DNA of 64,000 nucleotides from positions 1 to 64,000 of the forward strand of contig CBDAPE010000010.1 in assembly GCA_965198325.1 (NCBI GenBank). The letters are read 5' to 3'. The DNA comes from CBDAPE01 sp965198325. GTDB lineage: Bacteria; Pseudomonadota; Alphaproteobacteria; UBA828; JAPUJA01. The notes under the pieces are model-generated. The model made no database searches and was not told the DNA's origin. It saw nothing but the letters and a program-made list of their open reading frames with translations. How positions within the stretch are numbered: position 1 is the first letter of the stretch; each line of letters begins with the position of its first letter. Shown piece by piece: positions 50,887 to 60,376 of this stretch. The position numbers were made by a program, and so were the translations under genes.

Positions 50887-52085
50887 CCGGGTTGCCGATA
50901 CAGGCCCACCAACGGCTTCCGCGCGATGCTTATTTCGCCGCCGACTGGCTGGCGCTCAAGCAGGACCACCTGTTCTCGAAAAGCTGGATGCTTGAGGGCC
51001 TGACCAGCGACGTTCCCGACACGGGCGACTACCGAACGTTGACGGCCGGCCGCTTCCCGCTGGTCGTGCTGCGTGACGCGGCGGGCAGACTTCGCGCCTT
51101 TCACAATGTCTGTCGCCACCGCGGGACGGAATTGGTCGAAGGCGCAGGGAACGCGGGGTCTGCGCTGGTTTGTTCCTACCATCGCTGGACATATGGCCTG
51201 GACGGCAACTTGCGCGGCGTGTCGAACGAATCTGAATGCTTTCCAGGGCTGGACAAGAGTGCCCTTGGCCTGCACGAGGCGTCTGTCGGCGTCTTCCGGG
51301 AGCTCGTCTTCGTTCACCCCGATCCGGCGCCCGACGAGGAATTCTCCAGCTGGGTCGCCGGCCTGGACGCGGTGGCCTGGCCTCACGATCTGACCTCGCC
51401 GGCGCTGGGCGCGTCGACCGACTTTGTCTACGACATGAAGTGCAACTGGAAGGTGTTCTTCGAGAACGCCATCGACGGGTACCACCTCGGCTACCTCCAT
51501 GAGAAGACCCTGGGCGGCCCGCCGCCCGGACAGAATGTCTGGGAGCCGTATGGCCGTCATCTCGTCTGGTATTCGACCGAGAACGGCGGCAAGGGCTCGT
51601 CGCTTCCGAAGACGATTGAGGACACGATCGACGGTCACAATTTGGCGACAATCAAAGATGCGGAGAATAACGACTATGGCGGCGTCTACATGATGTTTCC
51701 GTCGACCATTATCGTGGCCTCGCCCTATTCGATCTCGGTTTCCCAGCTGATCCCCACGGGCCCCGAGATCACACGGCTGACGGTGTGCAACTGGTCGCCC
51801 AACGATTCGTGGCGCGGCCGGCCCGAGGACGCGCCGGGCTTCGATCCCGCCACAGGGATTTGCCGCTCCGATAACTGGACGGAACATCCTCTGGACACAG
51901 GGGATTTCCATACCGAGGAAGTGTGGATCTGCGAAAAGATCCAGTGCAATCTGCACTCGCCCGTCTTCGAGGTCGGCGCGCTGGCCAGCGGCGCGGGTGC
52001 GGAATCGCCGCTCACTTTCTTTCAAACGGCCGTGCTCGATATGCTGGACGGAGCGCTGGCCACTGTCCCGTCGGTCCCGGATTAA
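50883..52085 (+). CDS. Rieske-type aromatic-ring/quaternary-amine oxygenase alpha subunit
   Basis: The 400-residue protein has a Rieske domain with Cys77/His79 and Cys97/His100 (NVCRHRGTELV ... VCSYHRWTYGLDG). The catalytic SRPBCC domain has the mononuclear iron region FFENAIDGYHLGYLHEKT (His201, His206). The C-terminal part contains IIVASPYSISVSQLIPTGPE. The overall layout resembles GbcA, CntA and stachydrine demethylases that remove methyl groups from betaines, but a ring hydroxylase cannot be excluded. It starts inside the stop of the TetR gene. A reductase partner must be supplied from elsewhere. Confidence 0.88.
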   Translation: MTGLPIQAHQRLPRDAYFAADWLALKQDHLFSKSWMLEGLTSDVPDTGDYRTLTAGRFPLVVLRDAAGRLRAFHNVCRHRGTELVEGAGNAGSALVCSYHRWTYGLDGNLRGVSNESECFPGLDKSALGLHEASVGVFRELVFVHPDPAPDEEFSSWVAGLDAVAWPHDLTSPALGASTDFVYDMKCNWKVFFENAIDGYHLGYLHEKTLGGPPPGQNVWEPYGRHLVWYSTENGGKGSSLPKTIEDTIDGHNLATIKDAENNDYGGVYMMFPSTIIVASPYSISVSQLIPTGPEITRLTVCNWSPNDSWRGRPEDAPGFDPATGICRSDNWTEHPLDTGDFHTEEVWICEKIQCNLHSPVFEVGALASGAGAESPLTFFQTAVLDMLDGALATVPSVPD

Positions 52086-52111
52086 CCTCAGGGAAGCAGG
52101 GAGAACAACGA

Positions 52112-53251
52112 ATGACCTTCATAAACAGGAAAGAAATTAAAGCCCCGCGATCAGGCGGCCACACTCCAGGACCGAGCCGGCGCGACCTCATGGGCGCCGC
52201 GGCGGCAGGCGGCCTCGCGCTAGTCGGGGCGGCGGCCCTTCCACGCGCCGCCCGGTCGGCGGACAAGCCGATTTACTTCACGTATTCGGGCTACGAAATC
52301 AGCGAGCTGCACCCGGAATTCTACGAAAAATACGGCTTCAGCCCCCAGGCCGCCTACTTTGCCGCCGAGGAGGAAGCGTACGCCCGGCTGATCGCCGGCT
52401 TTAAATGCGATCTCGTCCATCCTTGCAGCTATCTCGCCAAGCAATGGAAGGATTCCGGGCTTACCCAGGCGATCGACACGTCGAGGCTCTCGAACTGGCC
52501 AGACCTTTTCCCGGCGATTCGCAACCTGCCGGGCACCCAGATCGACGGCAAGCAGTATCACGCCCCGTTCGACTGGGGCCGTTCCTCGATCGCCTATCGG
52601 GAGGACCTGGTGGATATCGAGGAAGAATCCTGGTCGATCCTGTGGGACCCGCGCTACAAGGGCAAGGTTTCCGCCACGGAATCGGCCGGTGAAACCGTGA
52701 GTGCGGCGATCATCTATATCGCGCACCAGGAAGGGCTTAATCCGATGGTGGCCGACTGGCCGGAAGAGGCTTGGGAGAAGGTACTCGATGCGCTCCGTCA
52801 GCTTCGCGATAACGTCCGTTTCTTCAACAGCGATTACATGACCATGTGGGACGGCCTCGAATCGGGCGAGATCGTCGCGGCCGTCACCTGGGACGGCCTC
52901 GTGCCCTATATGCGGGACGAGGGCGTGCCCGTGCGCTTCATGAATCCCGTCGAAGGCGTGATGACCTGGGTTTGCGGGCTCGTGCTCCTGAAGGATGCGC
53001 CCAACGAGGACCTGGCCTACGAGCTGATGGATTCGATGCTGGGACCCAGAGCCGGCGAATTCTTGATCGGCGAATACGGCATTCCCCATTCGAATCGAAT
53101 CTCGTTCGAGAGGGTCGGCGAGGCGCGCATTGCCGAGCTCGACCTGCCGGCCGATCCCGAAGAGCTGTTCGCAAACAGCATCTTCTACGACGATTACGAG
53201 GATTACCAAGAGACGACGCGAATCTTCGAGGAGATCCGCGCGGGATTCTGA
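52112..53251 (+). CDS. Tat-exported ABC solute-binding protein (PotD-like)
   Basis: The 379-residue protein has a twin-arginine signal (PSRRDLMGAAAAGGLALVGA) and a PotD/family-1 binding domain: FKCDLVHPCSYLAKQWKDSG, HAPFDWGRSSIAYREDLVDI and VAAVTWDGLVPYMRDEGVPV. It lies 26 bp after the Rieske gene in the same direction and may supply its substrate, possibly through the PotBCA genes at 55.9-58.8 kb, which lack their own binding-protein gene. GGGAGAACAACGA precedes the ATG. Confidence 0.87.
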   Translation: MTFINRKEIKAPRSGGHTPGPSRRDLMGAAAAGGLALVGAAALPRAARSADKPIYFTYSGYEISELHPEFYEKYGFSPQAAYFAAEEEAYARLIAGFKCDLVHPCSYLAKQWKDSGLTQAIDTSRLSNWPDLFPAIRNLPGTQIDGKQYHAPFDWGRSSIAYREDLVDIEEESWSILWDPRYKGKVSATESAGETVSAAIIYIAHQEGLNPMVADWPEEAWEKVLDALRQLRDNVRFFNSDYMTMWDGLESGEIVAAVTWDGLVPYMRDEGVPVRFMNPVEGVMTWVCGLVLLKDAPNEDLAYELMDSMLGPRAGEFLIGEYGIPHSNRISFERVGEARIAELDLPADPEELFANSIFYDDYEDYQETTRIFEEIRAGF

Positions 53252-53337
53252 TCGTCGGCCCCGCACCACAGGCACGGTTTGCGGTTCTGGCCTGGTTCCG
53301 GGCTATAATTCGGCCGCTTGTGGGAGGATCACGATCA

Positions 53338-54289
53338 ATGGCGGACAAATCGGGCGACGCCGCGTTCCGGCGAACCAGCCTCTATGGCTCGAACCCCGAC
53401 GAGCTGACCTTCGCAGGCGCGCTCAGCTTTCTGCGGCAAATACACGCGGGACCTGGACGGCGTCGACGTTGCGGTGACGGGCATCCCATACGATCTCGCA
53501 ACGACGAACCGGCCCGGAACGCGGTTCGGTCCCGCGGCGATACGGCGCGCCTCGGCGGAGCTCGCCTGGTGGCACCCCTATCCCTGGACCGAGGACCCGC
53601 TCAACAAGCTCGCGGTCGTCGACTATGGCGACTGCCACTTCGATTTCGGCAAGCCCGAGGGGGTTCCCGACCAGATCACCGCTCACGCGGCGGAGATCAT
53701 CAAGGCCGGGGTTACGATGGTCGCGATGGGAGGCGATCACTTTGTCAGCTATCCCCTCCTGCGGGCGCACAGCGAGGCCTATGGACCTCTCTTGCTGATC
53801 CATTTCGATGCCCATTCGGACACCTGGCGAGAGGACGGAAAGCGCATCGACCACGGGACGATGTTCTTTCACGCCGCCCAGGATGGGCTCATCGACCCGG
53901 CACGCTCCATCCAAGTCGGAATCCGAACCCACAACGACGAGACCCATGGCTTCACGATTCTGGACGCGCCGTGGGTGCTGGAGGACGGCGCGGCAGCGGC
54001 GGCGGGCGAGATTCGCCGGGTGGTGGGCGATCACAAGGCCTATCTCACATTCGATATCGATTGCCTGGATCCGACCTATGCTCCGGGCACGGGCACACCG
54101 GTGGTGGGCGGCCTCTCGAGTGCGCTTGCGCTGCAGATCCTCCACGGACTGGCGGGCCTCGAGTTCGTCGGCATGGACGTGGTCGAAGTCTCGCCGCCTT
54201 ACGATGTGGGCGACGTTACGGCGCTTGCCGGTGCCACCATCGCCCACTATTACCTGTGTTTGCTGGCCGCGACGCACGACGGGACGTGA
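53338..54289 (+). pseudogene. Agmatinase/ureohydrolase with a single-base insertion near the start
   Basis: Joined frames give about 316 residues of a binuclear-Mn ureohydrolase: MADKSGDAAFRRTSLYGS, then GIPYDLATTNRPGTRFGP, MGGDHFVSYPLL (Mn His), IHFDAHSDTWRE (Asp-His-Asp) and TFDIDCLDPTYAPGTGTP (Asp-x-Asp). Near 53450 the reading goes from ...ALSFLR to KYTRDLDGVDVAVTG across one extra base (CTGCGG-C-AAATAC), so translation from the natural ATG fails after 40 codons. An internal ATG at 53474 restores the core only. It would turn agmatine into putrescine and urea, which fits the polyamine-type transporter genes around it. Confidence 0.83.
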
Positions 54290-54312
54290 CGGTCGGGGCG
54301 CGGTTTGAATCG

Positions 54313-55539
54313 TCAGCGGGGGGGGGGATCGCTCGCGGCCCCGCGGTCGCGCTCGACGCCGAGCGCCCAAGCGATGCCGGCAATCAGGATCAGCAGGAAA
54401 AACCCGGCGCCGACCGCGGCCGGCAGGCCGTGCGGGTCCCACAGATCCATCGCCCCGCCGCCGATCACAGGGCCGGCGACCGAGCCGATCGAGTAGATCA
54501 TGACGAAGAGCGCATTGGCTTGGGCCAACTCGGAGGGTTTGAACTTCTCGCCGAGCAGGGTGAGGCCGAGGCCGTAAACACCCCAAACCGTGCCGCCCCA
54601 GATGAAGAGCGTCGCATAAAGAGCGGCGGTTCCACCCAGCACGAAGGGAAGCACAATCGGCCCGATCGCGCCGACCGCGGCACAGACGAGCAGTGTTATA
54701 CGCCGACTATATCGATCGGCGATGATCCCGATCGGAATTTGCAGGAATACCGTGCCTGCGACGAAGACGGTGAGCATGAAGATCGCGTCGTCCTGGCTCA
54801 AACCGGCATGAATCCCGTATACCGGCAGGAGGGCGTAGATCGCCTCGTCGCCAGCCCCGGAGATGATCGCGATGATCATGACGACGGGCGCAACTTTCAG
54901 CACCCAGCGGAAATTTTTCGCCCGCTCGATATCGAGACTGGGCGCCACGTCGCGGGCGAAAAACAACGGCACGCCGGCAATAAAAACAAGCGCGGCGCAG
55001 ATCAGGAAGGGCGCAAACCCTTCGATGCCGACCGCAATGATGATCAATGGCCCGATGGCGAAGCCGCCGCCCAGCAGCGCGGCGAAGATGCCGATCGTGA
55101 GCGCCCGGTTCTTCTCGGTGGCCACGGCGTTGATCCAGGTCTCGCTGATGATCCAGGTCATCGCGATCCCCAGACCCGCGATGAACCGGATGACGAACCA
55201 GACGCCGACGTCGGGAAACACCGGCAACAGGATCAGCGCGACGATTTCGATTGCCATGCCGAGGAAGATTGCGCGGAGCGTGCCGAGCCGCGTGATGATG
55301 GCGGGCAGGAACGGGCTGATGGCGATGATACCCAGCACGGGCATTGCGCTATTGAGCCCGATGACGGTGGCCTCCACACCCCAGCTCTCGAGAATGACAG
55401 AGAGCATGGAGACAAACACGCCGAACGAGATGCCCGCGATGAACGCCGCAATCATCATGGCAACCAGACTGCGCCGGCGCTCGGTCGGCGTCATATCGAT
55501 GCGATCGGCATCCGGGGCAATCGGGTCGGACTGGGTCAT
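54313..55539 (-). CDS. MFS transporter
   Basis: The 408-residue protein has twelve hydrophobic segments, beginning LVAMMIAAFIAGISFGVFVS. A charged central loop (VAPSLDIERAKNF) lies between the two six-helix halves, and the second half has IPIGIIADRYSRR, the MFS loop motif. It is convergent with the agmatinase gene and interrupts the transporter/agmatinase run. Type and substrate are unclear (YfcJ/YhhS-like exporters are similar). An in-frame GTG at 55581 is an alternative start; no good ribosome site precedes either. Confidence 0.85.
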   Translation of the reverse strand: MTQSDPIAPDADRIDMTPTERRRSLVAMMIAAFIAGISFGVFVSMLSVILESWGVEATVIGLNSAMPVLGIIAISPFLPAIITRLGTLRAIFLGMAIEIVALILLPVFPDVGVWFVIRFIAGLGIAMTWIISETWINAVATEKNRALTIGIFAALLGGGFAIGPLIIIAVGIEGFAPFLICAALVFIAGVPLFFARDVAPSLDIERAKNFRWVLKVAPVVMIIAIISGAGDEAIYALLPVYGIHAGLSQDDAIFMLTVFVAGTVFLQIPIGIIADRYSRRITLLVCAAVGAIGPIVLPFVLGGTAALYATLFIWGGTVWGVYGLGLTLLGEKFKPSELAQANALFVMIYSIGSVAGPVIGGGAMDLWDPHGLPAAVGAGFFLLILIAGIAWALGVERDRGAASDPPPR

Positions 55540-55610
55540 GACCGGGTGAGCTGCTGTGTCGGTGGGCGCCAGGGATTGCACGTAATCGTGAACGACGCGA
55601 ACAATATTAG

Positions 55611-55633
55611 AAAAACGCCGGGGAATCCCGGCG
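55611..55633 (-). terminator. Strong GC hairpin followed by T5 on the minus strand
   Basis: A 7-bp perfect stem CGCCGGG/CCCGGCG with a GAAT loop is followed, read on the minus strand, by TTTTT. No minus-strand gene lies upstream of it, so it may block antisense transcription entering the MFS gene, or be a leftover. Its core GGGGAATCCCGGC also occurs at 19982 and 22221. Confidence 0.5.
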
Positions 55634-55886
55634 TAATCTCAACCGATCGGGCCAATTGGTATGGTTGCACCGAGCGGCTCGTCTTGCGACCCCCTTCAAA
55701 ACATGGAACAATTCGCAAAACCGCCGAATGCGGGGAAATTTTGACCGGGCCCGGCGTGGAACCGTGCGGCGGCCTTCGGGGAGACGTCAACATCTGGTAT
55801 GTTGCGAACCGTCGAGGTCGCCGTGAGCTTGCGCCGGGGCATTCTCGACGGCGTACCGTGAAATAGAGCGCGGAGCCCAATTCCGT

Positions 55887-56804
55887 ATGGCAACCATCAC
55901 GCGGAGCGATCAGCCCCAGGGCGGCCTCAGGATCTGGCTGACGAAGTTCTACCTGCGCAGCGAGCAGTTCAGGGGTTACATGCTCCTGTCGCCGACGCTC
56001 GTCGTCATGCTGCTGTTCCTGGCCTTGCCGCTGGGCATTCTGTTTACGCTGAGCTTTTGGACCCAGACCTACGTCACGTTCGACCATAGCTTCGTCATTA
56101 GCAATTATCTCGCCTTCTTCGAACGGCCGATCTATCCCTATCTGCTCGGCAAGTCGCTGCTCATGTCGCTTTCGGTCACCGTGGCGACCGTGCTGCTGGC
56201 CTATCCGATGGCTTATTTCCTGGCGTTCCGGGTCACCCAGGGCAAGATGATCTGGCTCATCCTCATCACGGTGCCGTTCTGGACCAGCTACCTCCTACGG
56301 GTGTTCGCCTGGAAGATCATCCTGGGCTACGAGGGCGTGATCAACTCGGGCTTGAAGAGCCTGGGCATCATCAGCGAGCCCCTGCAGTTCCTGCTCTACA
56401 ACCCGTTCGCCGTGGTCATCACGCTCGCCCATGCCTGGGCGGCGTTCGCCATCCTGCCGATTTACGTCTCGCTCGAAAAGGTCGACCGCTCTCTGCTCGA
56501 GGCCGCGACAGACCTGGGTGACGGGCCGCTGGAGCGGTTCCGACGAATTACCCTGCCGCTCTCCATGCCCGGGGTGATCGCGGCCAGCCTGTTCGTGTTC
56601 ATCCCCACGGTGGGCGATTACGTCACGCCCAGCCTCGTCGGCGGCACCACGGGCATCATGATCGGCAATGTCGTCCAGACCATGTTCGGCAAGGCGAACA
56701 ACTGGCCCATGGGGGCGGCCATCGCCATTATTTCCATGTTCACGATCGCAGCGCTGATCATCGTGTTCCTATGGTTCATCCAGCAGATCAAGAAGCGCGC
56801 ATAA
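55887..56804 (+). CDS. ABC transporter permease, PotB type
   Basis: The 305-residue protein has six helices. The EAA loop reads SLLEAATDLGDGPLERFRRITLP, and the TM region VGDYVTPSLVGGTTGIMIGN matches PotB/PotH. The N-terminus before the first helix (SPTLVVMLLFLALPLGILFT) is longer than usual. It is the first gene of a tightly packed permease-permease-ATPase operon, with one-base overlaps to its neighbours. Together with the binding protein at 52.1 kb it would form a polyamine/betaine-type importer. Confidence 0.9.
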   Translation: MATITRSDQPQGGLRIWLTKFYLRSEQFRGYMLLSPTLVVMLLFLALPLGILFTLSFWTQTYVTFDHSFVISNYLAFFERPIYPYLLGKSLLMSLSVTVATVLLAYPMAYFLAFRVTQGKMIWLILITVPFWTSYLLRVFAWKIILGYEGVINSGLKSLGIISEPLQFLLYNPFAVVITLAHAWAAFAILPIYVSLEKVDRSLLEAATDLGDGPLERFRRITLPLSMPGVIAASLFVFIPTVGDYVTPSLVGGTTGIMIGNVVQTMFGKANNWPMGAAIAIISMFTIAALIIVFLWFIQQIKKRA

Positions 56805-57670
56805 TGGCAGCCACGACAACAAACGGCGCTCCCGCATCGCAGGGCTTCCGCGTGCCCCTCGTCCATGGCCGGAAATTCGATTCGCTGCTGGCCTACGCCA
56901 TCATCTACTTGGCCTTCCTCTACGTGCCGGTGCTGTTCCTGCCCCTGTTCTCGTTCAACGATTCGATCTATGTGGCGTTTCCGATCAAGGGGTTGACCGT
57001 GAAACACTACGCCGCGATGGCGGCTCAGCAGCCGTTGATCGACGCGCTCCTGAACAGCCTCAAGGTCGGCGCGATCGTCGCCATCACCAGCACGATCCTG
57101 GGCACCCTCGCGGCCAAGGCGATCACCCGATACAAGCTCAGGGGCGGCGGAGCGGTCGTCGGTTTCATCATGTTCCCGTTCGTCATTCCCGGCATCATCC
57201 TGGGCATCTCGCTGCTGGTTCTGGCCAACGCGATCGGCGTGCCGCTCTCGCTGTTTACCATCGGGATCGCCCATATCCTGATCGCCACGCCGTTCGCGAT
57301 GCTGGTGATGATTTCGCGCCTCGAGGGATTCGATAGGCATCTCGAGGAAGCGTCGCTCGATCTTGGGGAGAGCGCCTGGATGACGTTCTGGCGGGTGACC
57401 TTTCCGCTCGCTTTGCCGGGCTTCATCGCCTGCCTGCTCTTGACCTTCACGGAATCGTTCGACGAGTTCATCCTCGCCTTTTTCCTGGCGGGCAACGAAC
57501 CGACGCTGCCGATCTATATCTGGAGCCAGCTCCGGTTTCCGGCGAAATTGCCGAACGTGCTGGCACTGGGCGCCTGCATCCTGGCGGTCTCGTTCTTCGT
57601 TATCGCCTTTGCGGAATGGGTGCGTCGGCGCGGCGTGCAGCCGGGCGAAAAATCGAAGGTGCTGGGCTGA
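56804..57670 (+). CDS. ABC transporter permease, PotC type
   Basis: The 288-residue protein begins with ATG overlapping the stop of potB (TAATG). It has six helices with the EAA loop DRHLEEASLDLGESAWMTFWRVTFP. The signature FTESFDEFILAFFLAGNEPTLPIYIW is the PotC/PotI stretch after it. It pairs with the preceding PotB. Confidence 0.9.
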   Translation: MAATTTNGAPASQGFRVPLVHGRKFDSLLAYAIIYLAFLYVPVLFLPLFSFNDSIYVAFPIKGLTVKHYAAMAAQQPLIDALLNSLKVGAIVAITSTILGTLAAKAITRYKLRGGGAVVGFIMFPFVIPGIILGISLLVLANAIGVPLSLFTIGIAHILIATPFAMLVMISRLEGFDRHLEEASLDLGESAWMTFWRVTFPLALPGFIACLLLTFTESFDEFILAFFLAGNEPTLPIYIWSQLRFPAKLPNVLALGACILAVSFFVIAFAEWVRRRGVQPGEKSKVLG

Positions 57671-58770
57671 TGGGGCGTGAGAACTACATTTCGATCCGCG
57701 AATGCTCGAAGCATTTCGGGCCGGTTCGCGCGGTCGACGGCATCGATCTCAATATCGTTCAGGGCGAATTCTTTGCCCTCCTGGGGCCGTCGGGCTGTGG
57801 CAAGACGACCCTGTTGCGCCTGCTTGCCGGATTCGAATCGCCGACGGCTGGAGAGATTTATATCGACGAGCAGCCGATGTCGGCGGTGGCACCCAACCGC
57901 CGGCCGGTCAACATGGTGTTCCAGAATTACGCGATCTTTCCCCATCTGACCGTCGCCCAGAACATCGGCTACGGCCTGCGCAAGCTGAAGCTGCCCAAGG
58001 ACCAGCTCCGCCGGATGGTCGACGAGTCGCTGGCACTCATAAAACTGGAGGGCTATGGCGACCGGAAGTCGGAACAACTCTCGGGCGGCCAGCGCCAGCG
58101 TGTCGCCTTGGCCCGGGCCCTGATCAAGCAGCCCAAGGTGCTGCTGCTGGACGAACCGCTCGGCGCGCTGGACAAGAAGCTCCGCGAGCAGATGCAGATC
58201 GAACTGCGCGCCCTGCAGCAGGAGGTGGGGATCACCTTCGTCTTCGTGACTCACGATCAGGAGGAAGCGCTCTCCATGTCGGACCGTATCGCCGTCATGT
58301 CGGCGGGGCAGGTACTTCAGGTCGACAGTCCCGAGCGGCTCTACGAGCAGCCGTCAAACCGTGAGGTCGCGGACTTCATCGGCACGATGAATTTTTTTGG
58401 CGGCACCGTCAAAGAGACCGACGGCGAGATGGTCGTCATCGACGCCGGCCCGTTGGGCACGGTTCGCTCGTCACGGACCAACGGCAGTGCGTCGACCGAC
58501 ACGGCCGTGCTGGTCGCGATCCGACCGGAAAAGATCGTGGTCGGCGAGGCGGCGCCCGGCGCGGGTCACAACAGTGTCGCGGGGCGGATCGGCGCGGCCG
58601 CCTACCTGGGCGATCGGAGCCATTTCCACGTGCAGGTGGCGGGACACGATCAGCCGATCGCCGTCGCAAGCCAGAATCTCGCGCCGACGCTCTCGGGCGC
58701 TCGGCCCGTCGAAAACGAGATCTGGTTGACCTGGCCGGACGAAGCGGTGGTGCTTCTGCCGCCCGAGTGA
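57670..58770 (+). CDS. potA: ABC transporter ATP-binding protein, PotA type
   Basis: The 366-residue ATPase has Walker A GPSGCGKTTLLRLLAG, a Q-loop (MVFQNYAIFPHLT), signature LSGGQRQRVALARAL, Walker B LLLDEPLGALD and the switch His in FVFVTHDQEEALSMSD. A C-terminal TOBE domain (VAIRPEKIVVGE) is typical of PotA/FbpC. The start overlaps the potC stop. It is the only transporter ATPase in the window, so it could in principle also energise the ATPase-less DMFase importer. Confidence 0.94.
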   Translation: MGRENYISIRECSKHFGPVRAVDGIDLNIVQGEFFALLGPSGCGKTTLLRLLAGFESPTAGEIYIDEQPMSAVAPNRRPVNMVFQNYAIFPHLTVAQNIGYGLRKLKLPKDQLRRMVDESLALIKLEGYGDRKSEQLSGGQRQRVALARALIKQPKVLLLDEPLGALDKKLREQMQIELRALQQEVGITFVFVTHDQEEALSMSDRIAVMSAGQVLQVDSPERLYEQPSNREVADFIGTMNFFGGTVKETDGEMVVIDAGPLGTVRSSRTNGSASTDTAVLVAIRPEKIVVGEAAPGAGHNSVAGRIGAAAYLGDRSHFHVQVAGHDQPIAVASQNLAPTLSGARPVENEIWLTWPDEAVVLLPPE

Positions 58771-58885
58771 GCGCGCACTATAATTACTCCGGTATCGATC
58801 GACTCAAGACCGGTTGAAGTGACGTTGGCGGCCGGGCGCCGCCGATGCCGCGAGGGGCGGTAGGGGTTAGAAAGAGAAGGTAACT

Positions 58886-60289
58886 ATGAGAACGAACTTT
58901 CCGTACGACACCAACGACCTGTGGGCCAAGGACAAGGACCACATCATGCACGCCTGGACCGATCTGCAGCATGTGCGTGAAAAGGGCTCGCTCGTCGTCG
59001 CCGAATCCGACGGCATCTACGTCTACGATTCCGACGGCAACAAGATGATCGACGGCCCCGCGGGCATGTGGTGCGTCAACATCGGCTACGGCCGTCAGGA
59101 GATGGCGGACGCGATTGCCGATCAGGCGATGCGCATGACCTATTTCTCGCCGTTCCATCAGATGACCTCGCCGCCGACCGCCGAACTGGGCGCCAAGCTG
59201 GCCGAGATGGCGCCGGGCGATCTCAACGAGGTGTTTTTCTCGACGGGCGGGTCGGAAGCAGTCGATTCGGCCATCCGCTTCGTCTGGTTCTACCACCGCT
59301 ACCGCGGCAAGGAGAACAAGCGCCATATCATCTCGCGCAGCGAGGCCTATCACGGCAGCACACATCTGACCGCCTCGGTCTGCGGCAAGATGCACGACCG
59401 AAGCCCGTATTTCGATTACATCACGGATATCATCCACCACTTGCCGACGCCCTATCCCTATCGGCGGCCCGACGGCATGAGCATCGAGGCGTTCTGCGAC
59501 CAGTGCGTCGCCGATCTCGAAAACAAGATTCTCGAGCTGGGCCCGGATAACGTCGCACTGTTCATCGCCGAGCCGATCCTGGCGTCGGGCGGCGTGATCG
59601 TGCCGCCGCCGGGATATCACAGGAAAACCCTCGAGGTTTGCCGCAAATACGACGTCGTCTACATCTCCGACGAAGTCGTCACCGGGTTCGGCCGGCTCGG
59701 CCACTGGTTTGCTTCGGAGCCCGAGTTCGACATCGTCCCGGACATCATCACCTCGGCGAAAGGCCTGACCTCGGGCTATCTTCCGCTGGGCGCGACGATC
59801 ATCTCGGAGCGCCTGTTCTCCGCGGTAAGCGGGCCCGATGCGGTGGGCTCGTACTTCGCGAACGGCTTCACCTATTCGGGCCATCCGGTTTGTTGCGCGG
59901 CGGCGCTCAAGAACATCGAGATCATGGAGCGCGAAAATATCCTCGGGCATGTCCGGGAGGTCGGCCCCTATTTCATGGAGCAGCTCGAAACGCTCTACGA
60001 CATTCCAGTCGTGGGCGAAGTTCGCGGTAGTCATCTGATGGCGTGCATCGAGTGCGTCGCCAACCAGGAGACCAAGGAGCGGTTGTCCGACGGCGTCAAT
60101 ATCGGTCCGCGCATCGACAAGCATTGCCAGGACCGGGGTCTCATCGTGCGCCCGTTCGAGCATTTCTGCGTTCTCTCGCCGCCGCTCGTGATCACCAAGG
60201 CGGAAATCGACACCATGATCGGCATCATGCGCGACGGCATCGAGGCGACGGTCGCCGATTTGCGTTCGGAGGGCCTTTACGACGGCTAG
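58886..60289 (+). CDS. Class III PLP-dependent aminotransferase (omega-amino acid/putrescine-pyruvate type)
   Basis: The 467-residue fold-type I enzyme has EVFFSTGGSEAVDSAIRFVW (PLP phosphate loop), ISRSEAYHGSTHLTASVCGK, LFIAEPILASGGVIVPPPGY and VVYISDEVVTGFGRLGHWFA. The PLP lysine lies in DIITSAKGLTSGYLPLGATI. The Trp-rich start (LWAKDKDHIMHAWTDL) is typical of the beta-alanine:pyruvate and putrescine:pyruvate branch (SpuC-like). AGAAGGTAAC precedes the ATG. Downstream of agmatinase and the importer, conversion of putrescine or a related amine to an aldehyde is likely. Confidence 0.9.
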   Translation: MRTNFPYDTNDLWAKDKDHIMHAWTDLQHVREKGSLVVAESDGIYVYDSDGNKMIDGPAGMWCVNIGYGRQEMADAIADQAMRMTYFSPFHQMTSPPTAELGAKLAEMAPGDLNEVFFSTGGSEAVDSAIRFVWFYHRYRGKENKRHIISRSEAYHGSTHLTASVCGKMHDRSPYFDYITDIIHHLPTPYPYRRPDGMSIEAFCDQCVADLENKILELGPDNVALFIAEPILASGGVIVPPPGYHRKTLEVCRKYDVVYISDEVVTGFGRLGHWFASEPEFDIVPDIITSAKGLTSGYLPLGATIISERLFSAVSGPDAVGSYFANGFTYSGHPVCCAAALKNIEIMERENILGHVREVGPYFMEQLETLYDIPVVGEVRGSHLMACIECVANQETKERLSDGVNIGPRIDKHCQDRGLIVRPFEHFCVLSPPLVITKAEIDTMIGIMRDGIEATVADLRSEGLYDG

Positions 60290-60376
60290 ACCGCAGGCCC
60301 TGCATCAACAGGCAACGATCCGTCGGGCCGCTCCCGGATAGCGGGGGCGGCCATGGCGGCCGGAGCGAGATTTCCC

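Noticed and set aside
54290..54340. The G-run (nine or more G) near 54319 as a structured element
   Set aside because: A simple homopolymer at the MFS C-terminus; possibly a sequencing-sensitive site, but no structure is supported.
52846..55866. A plus-strand open frame of about 1000 codons across the binding protein, agmatinase and MFS genes
   Set aside because: It is out of frame with, or antisense to, recognised genes; its product is Arg/Gly/Asp-rich low-complexity sequence. Such frames are common in GC-rich DNA.
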